Below, piece after piece: positions 57,914 through 64,000 of a stretch of DNA of 64,000 nt. Each line of letters starts with the position of its first letter. Within the stretch, counting starts at the first letter, position 1. The position numbers and the translations under genes are program-made. The stretch is from CAZUCE01 sp964619265. GTDB taxonomy: Bacteria; Planctomycetota; UBA1135; GCA-002686595. The notes beneath the pieces are model-generated. The model ran no database searches, was not told the DNA's origin, and was given only the letters and a program-made list of their open reading frames with translations. The stretch spans positions 215,052-279,051 of the forward strand of contig CAZUCE010000002.1 in the NCBI GenBank assembly GCA_964619265.1. The letters run 5' to 3'.

Positions 57914-58824
57914 CGATCAGCATCCTCACCAGCCCGGGCCAAGCCACCGAGTTTGCCCAGCAAGTGCGCAGCGAAGGCCGATCGCTGGGCTTGGTCCCGA
58001 CGATGGGGGCGCTTCACGAAGGACACCTGCGGCTTGTTCGCCAGGCCAAGGCGGAATGCGACCTGGTTTGCGTCAGCGTGTTCGTCAATCCCCTGCAATT
58101 CGACGATGCGAGCGACCTCGACCGTTATCCGCGCGACTTCGGTGGCGACGCCGCTTTGCTGGAAGCGGTCGATTGCGACATGGTCTTCACTGGCGAGTTG
58201 GCGGACTTCTTTCCAAAGGAAGCCGAACGCGCGCGGGACTCCGGGGAGCCGTTCACAACCGAGCATGTGGAGCGGGTCGATCCCGGCCCTTCCGCCGTGG
58301 GGCTCGAGGGGGATCACCGTCCGGGGCACTTCGAAGGCGTTGCGACGATTTGCCACCAGTTGTTCGAAGTCGTGGGGCCGGATCGGGCCTACTTCGGGCA
58401 GAAGGACTTCCAGCAGACGCTGGTTGTGAAGCATGTGGCGGCCCAGCGCGGGGGCCCTGAAATCGTGGTGTGCCCTACGGTCCGCGAGTCCTCCGGTCTG
58501 GCGCTTTCCTCCAGGAACCTTCGGCTTCAACCGGAGGACCGCGAAGAGGCCCTCCGGTTGTCGCGGGCATTGGGTTTTGCCTGGGACGCTTGGAATGAAG
58601 GGGAACGCGGGCGTGAGAAACTCGAGCAGGTGATGCGAGCTCAGCTCGGCGATCTTGAGGTGGAGTATGCCGCGGTTCGCGATCCGCAATCCCTAGCGGA
58701 TCTTCCGGGCAAGCTCGAGCGAGCGCAGGCTTTGATCGCTGCGCGAGTTGGGGCCGTGCGCCTGATCGACAACCATCGTCTGGACGGGCCTGCGCTCGGC
58801 TCAACTCGCGACGCAAAAGCGTGA
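57910..58824 (+). CDS. panC: Pantothenate synthetase (pantoate-beta-alanine ligase)
   Basis: PanC joins pantoate and beta-alanine with ATP to make pantothenate. Motifs: PTMGALHEGH (30-39), FVNPLQFDDASDLDRYPRD, RPGHFEGVAT (137-146), AYFGQKDFQQ (160-169) and RESSGLALSSRN (192-203). The family usually has RExDGLA; here the Asp is Ser195, and a segment of about 20 residues (residues 101-130) is longer than in E. coli. Both differences are mild, and the enzyme is probably active. ATG 57910 overlaps the folK stop. It is the third gene of a tight operon. Confidence 0.93.
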   Translation: MTISILTSPGQATEFAQQVRSEGRSLGLVPTMGALHEGHLRLVRQAKAECDLVCVSVFVNPLQFDDASDLDRYPRDFGGDAALLEAVDCDMVFTGELADFFPKEAERARDSGEPFTTEHVERVDPGPSAVGLEGDHRPGHFEGVATICHQLFEVVGPDRAYFGQKDFQQTLVVKHVAAQRGGPEIVVCPTVRESSGLALSSRNLRLQPEDREEALRLSRALGFAWDAWNEGERGREKLEQVMRAQLGDLEVEYAAVRDPQSLADLPGKLERAQALIAARVGAVRLIDNHRLDGPALGSTRDAKA

Positions 58825-59744
58825 GCGCACTTGTGGAATGGCGCGGGCACGCTCCGGCAAAGGTCAACTTGGGGCTCGACGTGGGGCGGCCAAGGTCGGA
58901 TGGTTTCCACGAAGTGCGAACTCGACTCCTGGCTCTCGAGCTGGGAGATCGCGTGCGGGTGAGCCTGCACAGCGGCGAATCGGACAGCCTCGAGCTCGAA
59001 GGCCGGTTCTCGGCGGGGTTGCCCACCGGATCCGAGAATTTGGCGCTGCGCGCGGTGAGCGGACTGCGGGAAGCCCTGGGCGATTCCCTCCTGGGGAAGC
59101 TCGCGGTGCGACTCGAGAAGAACGTGCCCAGCGAGGCCGGTCTAGCCGGCGGGAGTTCCGATGCTGCCGCCGCAATCTACGGGGCCTGCCGGTTGGCGGG
59201 GGTGGATCCAGGGGGGGCGCCGGCGCTTGAGGTGGCCCGTTCGATCGGCTCCGACGTGGCCTTCTTTTTGATCGCGGCCGAAACCGGGTTCGGTTTGGCG
59301 ACCGGACGCGGCGAACGGGTTCGCGCCGAACGCCTGGAGCCATCCCCTTGGGTGGCCTTGCTCACGCCGCAGGCCGGCGCCTCGACGGCGGCTGTTTACG
59401 GCGCGCTGGCTACCCCTGCGGAATTTGGGCCCTTGCCTGCGGGGGCTTTCGATCCGTTTGCGGATGGAGCCCTTCAGAACGATCTGGAGGCGGCGGCCGT
59501 CCGGGCGGTTCCTGAGCTGGCGGAAGTGCGAGCGCGATTGGATCGTTCAGGTCTCGAAGCCTGGCGACTCTCTGGCAGCGGGGCGTCCTTCTTTGGCTTG
59601 TACCGCGACGGAGCGGAAGCGGCCCGCGGCTTACAGGTTGCGCGGAGCTGCGCCCCGGCGCCCAGGCTGGCGTGCGTGACGCGTTCCAGCGGCCACGGGA
59701 TTCGCGAGCTTTGGCAGGCGCCGCGCGCAGGAAGCCGGCCGTGA
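58821..59744 (+). CDS. ispE: 4-diphosphocytidyl-2-C-methyl-D-erythritol kinase
   Basis: IspE is the GHMP-family kinase of the non-mevalonate isoprenoid pathway. APAKVNLGLDVGRPRSDGFHE (split across the N-terminus), the ATP loop EAGLAGGSSDAAAA (about residues 105-118) and LSGSGASFFGLY near the C-terminus are characteristic. At 307 residues it is the usual length. The start is GTG 58821, overlapping the panC stop (GTGA). The stop overlaps the DUF2520 gene. Its presence implies the DXP pathway in this organism. Confidence 0.93.
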   Translation: MSALVEWRGHAPAKVNLGLDVGRPRSDGFHEVRTRLLALELGDRVRVSLHSGESDSLELEGRFSAGLPTGSENLALRAVSGLREALGDSLLGKLAVRLEKNVPSEAGLAGGSSDAAAAIYGACRLAGVDPGGAPALEVARSIGSDVAFFLIAAETGFGLATGRGERVRAERLEPSPWVALLTPQAGASTAAVYGALATPAEFGPLPAGAFDPFADGALQNDLEAAAVRAVPELAEVRARLDRSGLEAWRLSGSGASFFGLYRDGAEAARGLQVARSCAPAPRLACVTRSSGHGIRELWQAPRAGSRP

Positions 59745-60589
59745 GGGCGCTCACGATTCTCGGGCTCGGCGCGGTTGGATCGCAGCTGGCCTTGGAGCTG
59801 GCGCGCTCGGGGATGCCGGTGATCGCTTGGAACCGAACGCCCCGCGAGCTCGCAGGGGACTCCGCGGGGGTCCGGATCGTGCCAACTCTCGCCGAGGCGA
59901 TGGGGTCCGCCCAGGAAGCCGTGCTGTGTGTCGCGGATGCCGGGCTGGCCGAGTTGGACGAACAGCTCGCGGAATTGGGCGACGGACTCCGGCCGAGAAC
60001 GGTGCTGCACACCTGCGGCGCGCGCCCCCCCGGCGTGCTTGCGAGGCTCGAGGCCCACGGTTGTGCGACGGGCCTGTTTCACCCGCTGCTTTCGGTGCCT
60101 TCCGGCGGAGCCGTCGACCTCGGGCGCGCACGGTTTGCCATCCGCGGTCGGCCGGCCGCCCGAGAGCTTGCCGTGCGCCTTGCCACGAGGCTTGGGGCCG
60201 AGACGTTCGAGCTGCGAGGGGAGGATCGAGCTCAAGCTCGCTACCACGCGGCCGCGTCGTTGGTCAGCGGGGGAACGGCGGCGGTGATCGGCTCTGGGTT
60301 GGAGCTGGCCCAGGACGCCTTCGGAGATCCGGGCGAGGCCCGGCGAGCACTGGCCGCCCTGGCCCGAAGCGTGGCCGACAATCTAGACAACCTCGATCCC
60401 GAACAGGCAGCCACCGGGCCGATCCCGCGCGGATCGGTAGAGCTGGTTCGGCAGCACCTGGCAGCCCTCGAGGCGCCCGAGCGAGCGATCTACGCAAGGG
60501 TCGCCGGTCTGGTCCTCGATTTGGTCGCACCCCGGTTGGAATCCTCGGTGCGAGAACTTCTGGCGTCGGCGCTCGAGCCGCGCGAGTAG
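59741..60589 (+). CDS. Rossmann-fold/DUF2520 protein
   Basis: A predicted NAD(P)-binding protein. The N-terminus VRALTILGLGAVGSQLALELARSG has the glycine-rich dinucleotide loop (GLGAVGS, residues 8-14). The DUF2520 part shows LFHPLLSVPSGG and YHAAASLVSGGTAAVIG with a following helical domain like those of beta-hydroxyacid dehydrogenases and ketopantoate reductase. GTG 59741 overlaps the ispE stop. The gene follows folK-panC-ispE, and DUF2520 genes are known to lie beside folK/panC in actinobacteria, so a role in pantothenate or cofactor metabolism is possible. The substrate is unknown. Confidence 0.8.
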   Translation: MRALTILGLGAVGSQLALELARSGMPVIAWNRTPRELAGDSAGVRIVPTLAEAMGSAQEAVLCVADAGLAELDEQLAELGDGLRPRTVLHTCGARPPGVLARLEAHGCATGLFHPLLSVPSGGAVDLGRARFAIRGRPAARELAVRLATRLGAETFELRGEDRAQARYHAAASLVSGGTAAVIGSGLELAQDAFGDPGEARRALAALARSVADNLDNLDPEQAATGPIPRGSVELVRQHLAALEAPERAIYARVAGLVLDLVAPRLESSVRELLASALEPRE

Positions 60590-60707
60590 GACGTGCAGGC
60601 CAGGCCACCGAACAGGCCTCGCGCTTGGGTTCCGAACCTTCGCGCGGGAGACCCACTGGAGTTCTTAGAGGGATTCATCCAATTCGAGTAGAATCGAGCT
60701 TGCCTCG

Positions 60708-63686
60708 ATGTTCGGCCGCTCCACTCGCCCACCCCTTCACCCGCGCGCGCAGGCGGTGAGTCTGGTCGCACGCGGACTGGGAGTCTTCATCTGGCTTGGA
60801 CCCACCGGATGGGCTTGCTCCTTGGCGGGTCAGGAGCCAGAGAAGCTCGCGGAGCTTCACCCAGAGCTTCTCCCAGAGCAACTCAAGGCGGTGGTCGACG
60901 AACCGCTTTCGACGAGCGTTTCCACGGCCGAGCCTCCCCAGGACCCGGGAGAATCCACCGATCCCGAGCTGCCGGTCTGCGCGGCCCGGATCGCCGCGCA
61001 TGTGGAAGGGCTGGTCGCGGCTCGGGGCAATCGTCGCGGGGGCGATCCGAAAGGCGCGGAACTCGCCGAGCGGTGGATCGAGCTTCGGGGCCGGCCGGTG
61101 CCCCCTGGCTTGCCCGCAGAGCGAACGGCGGTCTTGAGGGCGGCGGCCGACTCCGCGGTGGAACAGTTGATCGGGCAACCGCGAGAGGATCTCGTGGCCG
61201 GGCTCCGGCATGCGCTCGAAGACGCTGAAATCTCCAGCGAAGCCTGGAGCCGGTGCGTTCACTTGGCCGGTGAACTGGAGTTCGCCGAATTGGTTCCGCA
61301 GCTCACCGCCGCCCTCGAGCGAGCCCCGGACACATTCCAAGGAGGACTCCTCCGCCGCGCTCTGTACCGGATCTCAGGCCGCTGGGTCGAGCCAGGAGAC
61401 GGGACGCTCGAGAGCTTCGAGGACCTTTCCTCCTCCGCGGCGGCCGTGAGGGCTTCGTGGGTGGTTGAGTTCAAGGCCAAGGCCCTCGAGCGGCGCAACT
61501 TGCTGCGGCGACTGTGGTCGTTCGACCGGGACTTGCTGATCGAATCCCTGGCGGATGAGTCGCCGCTGGTTCGCGCCGAAGCGGCTCGCGAATTGGCCAG
61601 TCCGGCGGCGGGAGCCCGCGAGGAACCTGCGGGCTCCAAGTCCACGGTTTCCGAGGAGCCCAGCGCAGAAGAACGCGAGGCGCAACTCCTCGCCTTGGTG
61701 GAGGCAGTTTGCGAGGAAACCGATCTCGGGGCTGCTTGCTCGCAAATCCTGGCGATCGGAGCGTTGATCGAAGCCTCTGGCCGAACGCCGGCGCAGGCGC
61801 CGCGGGTCCTGGAAGTCCTTGAGGGATTCCTCATGAAGGGGCCGCCCGAGCTGCTCCATGCGGTGACCCGCAGCACGGTCGATTGGTCGTCGGGCGATCC
61901 TGTCGAAGCGCTCAACCGGCGTTCGAACTGGGTCCTCGAGGCCCTGAAGCGCCTGGAGAACAGTCGGGTGAGCGTGCAGGGACCGTCTCCGGTGCATCCC
62001 GATGTGCAGGTGGCCACGCTCGACGCAGTCCGCCGCTTGGCGCGCGAGTCTCGCACGCTGGCTGCCGAGAACCCTGCTGCGGCAACCGGCTTTCGTCGTG
62101 CCGAACTGGTCCGTGCGATCGAACCGCTGCTCTCCGGAGCCGAAGTTGCTTCGGAGGTTCGGCTTGCGGCGGTTTCGGCCATGCGCTTTCTCGCCGGGCC
62201 CGGAGATCTTGGGTCCTTGCAGCAAGTGTTTTCGGCCTATCCCGACGACACCGCGCTGCAATTCGCCCTGGTCGGTGTCTTTGAAGAGGTCGCCCGTGAT
62301 GCGCAAGCGCCCGATGCGTCGGGCGAGCCGGGAGTTCTCACCGAGGAACAGGCCGGCGTGTTGAGTTCTGTCGCTCGCGAGTTGCTTTCCGCGCAGTCGC
62401 TCGATCTAAGGCGGCGAGCCCACGACCTGTTGGCTGCCGAAATGGAGCTCGACGCCCTCGACCAAGAGCGGGTCGTGGCCGCGTTGAAAACCGAGACCGA
62501 TCTTCCCTTGACCATCGACCTGATCGATCTCTTGCTCGAACGGGTCCAGTTCGAGCCGGCAGCTTTGCTGGAGACGCCCCAGCTCGCGGCGGTGTTCGAG
62601 GAGCGTCCGGATTTGCTCGATGCGTGGGCCAATGCCTTGGGCGCCTCGGAGGCCCGGTTGCCGCTCGAGGACCTTGAGCTGGCCGATCGACTGCACGCGC
62701 TCGCTGGGGAAGCGAACCTACCGCGCATCGCCAGCCGCTCGTTGCAGCTCGCGTTGCGACCGGAAACCGGCGTGTCGGATCGCCTGGCGATCGCCATCGA
62801 TGGCTCGGACCCCGAGTTGGCTCCCGGACGCCACCGGTTGCTGGTCGTTTGGGCGGACGAGTTGGCGGGCGATCCATTGGCCGCCAGTCGGGTCGAGTCC
62901 CGCGCAGCGCTGGCGCAAATGGTCCTCGAGCATCACCTGGAACCGGCGCGCTCCCTGTTTGAACCTGAGCAGGCGGATCGCTTGCTGGCGCGACTGACCG
63001 TCGCCGCCGGGGCGGGTTATTCGCAGCTCAAGCCAGCCCTCGAACGGGCCCTCGAATCGTCCACGATGCCGGAGCTGCGGGAAATTCGCCTGCTGGCCGC
63101 CCGCGCCCTCGCTCGCTGCACCGAAAGCGAAGCCCTGGTCGAGGCGATCGAGGTGTATGGGAAACTGGAAGCCTCCTCGTTCGACAACCTGGAGGTTCGC
63201 GACCGCCGAAGTGTCTTCGAAGCTCGTTTGGAATTGGCTCGCCGCGCCAAGGCCGCGGGCGATGCGAAGGAGACGGTCGAGCAGTTGGCTAGCTACGCGG
63301 TGACCGATGTCACAGCCCTGGTCAGGATGCCCGGCTGGCAAGAGGGAGATCCCGCCGTGGCCTTCGAGGACCTGGAACGCTTTCACGATGCGATCTTGTT
63401 GAGCGGTAGCGAAGCAGGCCTCGAGGTCTTGGGGGCCAAGCTGTACGAAGAAGATCCCGAATCGGTGGAAGGGGACGGCCCGCAGCCCTACTCGGTCTTG
63501 GCCGCGATCCAGCGGGCCGAGGAGCTCCGCGAGCGACTCGAAGCCTTGCAGGCCAAGATCGCCGCGCTTGAAAACACGTTCGCCGAAGCGCCGGCGCCCC
63601 CCAAGCCGGACCCCGAGCCGGCCGAGGATTCAGCTCCCGAGCAGGGCGAACAGCAAGCCGGAACGCCCGGCGATTCCAAGCTCTGA
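60708..63686 (+). CDS. Large secreted HEAT-like repeat protein
   Basis: Unrecognised family. A signal-type hydrophobic stretch (LVARGLGVFIWLGPTGWACSLAG, about residues 19-41) precedes a helical Leu/Ala/Glu/Arg-rich chain of about 900 residues, with HEAT-like pairs such as LIESLADESPLVRAEAAREL and RLAAVSAMRFLAG. The C-terminal residues about 930-960 (AIQRAEELRERLEALQAKI) form a coiled coil, followed by a Pro/Glu-rich tail. A TAGAAT box lies 14 nt upstream of ATG 60708 with a weak -35 (TTAGAG, spacing 18). It resembles the protein at 17681 in style but not in clear sequence. Confidence 0.75.
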   Translation: MFGRSTRPPLHPRAQAVSLVARGLGVFIWLGPTGWACSLAGQEPEKLAELHPELLPEQLKAVVDEPLSTSVSTAEPPQDPGESTDPELPVCAARIAAHVEGLVAARGNRRGGDPKGAELAERWIELRGRPVPPGLPAERTAVLRAAADSAVEQLIGQPREDLVAGLRHALEDAEISSEAWSRCVHLAGELEFAELVPQLTAALERAPDTFQGGLLRRALYRISGRWVEPGDGTLESFEDLSSSAAAVRASWVVEFKAKALERRNLLRRLWSFDRDLLIESLADESPLVRAEAARELASPAAGAREEPAGSKSTVSEEPSAEEREAQLLALVEAVCEETDLGAACSQILAIGALIEASGRTPAQAPRVLEVLEGFLMKGPPELLHAVTRSTVDWSSGDPVEALNRRSNWVLEALKRLENSRVSVQGPSPVHPDVQVATLDAVRRLARESRTLAAENPAAATGFRRAELVRAIEPLLSGAEVASEVRLAAVSAMRFLAGPGDLGSLQQVFSAYPDDTALQFALVGVFEEVARDAQAPDASGEPGVLTEEQAGVLSSVARELLSAQSLDLRRRAHDLLAAEMELDALDQERVVAALKTETDLPLTIDLIDLLLERVQFEPAALLETPQLAAVFEERPDLLDAWANALGASEARLPLEDLELADRLHALAGEANLPRIASRSLQLALRPETGVSDRLAIAIDGSDPELAPGRHRLLVVWADELAGDPLAASRVESRAALAQMVLEHHLEPARSLFEPEQADRLLARLTVAAGAGYSQLKPALERALESSTMPELREIRLLAARALARCTESEALVEAIEVYGKLEASSFDNLEVRDRRSVFEARLELARRAKAAGDAKETVEQLASYAVTDVTALVRMPGWQEGDPAVAFEDLERFHDAILLSGSEAGLEVLGAKLYEEDPESVEGDGPQPYSVLAAIQRAEELRERLEALQAKIAALENTFAEAPAPPKPDPEPAEDSAPEQGEQQAGTPGDSKL

Positions 63687-63750
63687 CGCGACCGCGGATC
63701 GCTCTTTCAGGAACCATTCGGGGCAGTTCGGAGCGGAACCGACAGAAACG

Positions 63751-63778
63751 TTGACCGCCCGAACTCCGCTGCTACACT
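63751..63778 (+). promoter_or_regulatory. Sigma-70-type promoter of initiator tRNA gene
   Basis: TTGACC (63751-63756) and TACACT (63773-63778) are separated by 16 nt, with a GC-rich TCGCGCCTC discriminator. Transcription would start near 63785, 13 nt before the tRNA. This is the clearest promoter in the window. Confidence 0.75.
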
Positions 63779-63797
63779 TCGCGCCTCCAAACACGGT

Positions 63798-63874
63798 CGC
63801 GGGGTGGAGCAGTCTGGCAGCTCGTCGGGCTCATAACCCGGAGGTCGTAGGTTCGAATCCTACCCCCGCTACCA
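63798..63874 (+). tRNA. Initiator tRNA-Met (CAT anticodon)
   Basis: The 77-base cloverleaf folds completely: acceptor CGCGGGG/CCCCGCT, D arm GAGC/GCTC, anticodon stem TCGGG/CCCGG around CTCATAA, T arm GTAGG-TTCGAAT-CCTAC, and encoded CCA. Two initiator hallmarks are visible: an unpaired first position (C1 opposite U72) and three consecutive G-C pairs (29-31 with 39-41) in the anticodon stem. It therefore carries formylmethionine for translation initiation. The final nine bases also belong to the 5' arm of the following hairpin. Confidence 0.97.
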
Positions 63875-63939
63875 CTTCACAACGAAGCAGGCCGCCCCCA
63901 TGGGGCGGCCTGCTTCGTTGTGAAGTGGTAGCGGTTTTT
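63866..63939 (+). terminator. Perfect 33-bp hairpin plus T run after the initiator tRNA
   Basis: Bases 63866-63898 and 63902-63934 are fully complementary, with a CAT loop and TTTTT at 63935-63939. It has the form of an intrinsic terminator, but the stem is several times the usual length and its left arm includes CCGCTACCA, the last nine bases of the tRNA. Confidence 0.85.
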
Positions 63940-63944
63940 GGGAA

Positions 63945-63969
63945 GATCCGGCGGCGGGGCCGCCGGATC
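63945..63969. repeat. Second inverted repeat after the tRNA terminator
   Basis: GATCCGGCGGC and GCCGCCGGATC form a perfect 11-bp stem with a GGG loop. There is no adjacent T run on either strand, so it need not be a terminator. Confidence 0.7.
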
Positions 63970-63973
63970 CCGG

Positions 63974-63988
63974 CCCCGCTTCGCGGGG
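63974..63988. repeat. Third hairpin after the tRNA
   Basis: CCCCGC-TTC-GCGGGG, a 6-bp stem with a three-base loop, followed by more G residues. It continues the run of inverted repeats to the window end. Confidence 0.5.
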
Positions 63989-64000
63989 GGGGGCGTACGT

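Noticed and set aside
60660..60700. Promoter of the HEAT-like gene at 60708
   Set aside because: TAGAAT is good but the -35 match is poor; kept only as a remark in the gene entry.

Overview
The window is one densely coded, high-GC (mid-60s percent by eye) bacterial chromosome segment from a Gram-negative-type organism. It carries a lipopolysaccharide-kinase-like gene, an LpxO-like hydroxylase, lipoproteins and many Sec-type signal peptides. Several features are typical of Planctomycetota: a long MoxR/DUF58/BatA-like cluster interleaved with prenyltransferase/squalene-cyclase-repeat proteins, a DUF4175 membrane protein and PQQ-propeller proteins. There are also huge secreted HEAT/TPR proteins and a PknK-like kinase-ATPase. 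I infer Planctomycetota, but no rRNA or marker alignment was possible. I see no IS element, prophage or CRISPR array.

Layout. 1-5000 (+): a dicarboxylate/amino-acid symporter with an extra periplasmic domain, a polytopic membrane protein, a KptA-like RNA 2'-phosphotransferase with a long RG/RD-rich tail, and a Kdo/LPS-kinase-like protein. 5008-8514 (-): a Ser/Thr kinase fused to an AAA/TPR module. 8634-10121 (+): cysS. 10142-16098 (-): a methyltransferase, rbfA, infB and nusA, a translation/transcription cluster without rimP or ylxR. 16590-21043 (+): a sigma-54-activator-like AAA+ protein with altered motifs, a secreted HEAT/TPR protein and an LpxO-like hydroxylase. 21239-24869 (+): rlmI-thiS-thiG-CPBP protease-gamma carbonic anhydrase, mostly overlapping. 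25141-28516 (+): an FG-GAP lipoprotein and a sugar nucleotidyltransferase.

28652-51892 (-) is about 23 kb with every gene on one strand and many ATGA overlaps. In transcription order it reads: acidic membrane-anchored protein, MoxR ATPase, DUF58 protein, BatA-like vWA protein, vWA/GATase-like membrane protein, giant PQQ/TPR protein, toroid-fold secreted protein, DUF4175 protein, coiled-coil secreted protein, Q/G-rich secreted protein and a second toroid-fold protein. It looks like a single envelope-associated machine and is the best candidate for an undescribed system here. 52145-56043 (-): a second PQQ/TPR protein, an FtsB/DivIC-like protein and eno.

56394-60589 (+): a tightly overlapping housekeeping operon of pssA, folK, panC, ispE and a DUF2520 Rossmann protein. 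60708-63686 (+): a secreted HEAT-like protein. 63798-63874: initiator tRNA-Met with a clear promoter, followed by a perfect 33-bp hairpin that reaches into the tRNA 3' end, then two more hairpins.

Shorter gene-free stretches were checked. 2613-2710, 14694-14910, 24870-25140, 41845-42056, 48970-49117, 60590-60707 and 63687-63750 show no RNA or gene that I can support. 51893-52144 holds a repeat-like element.
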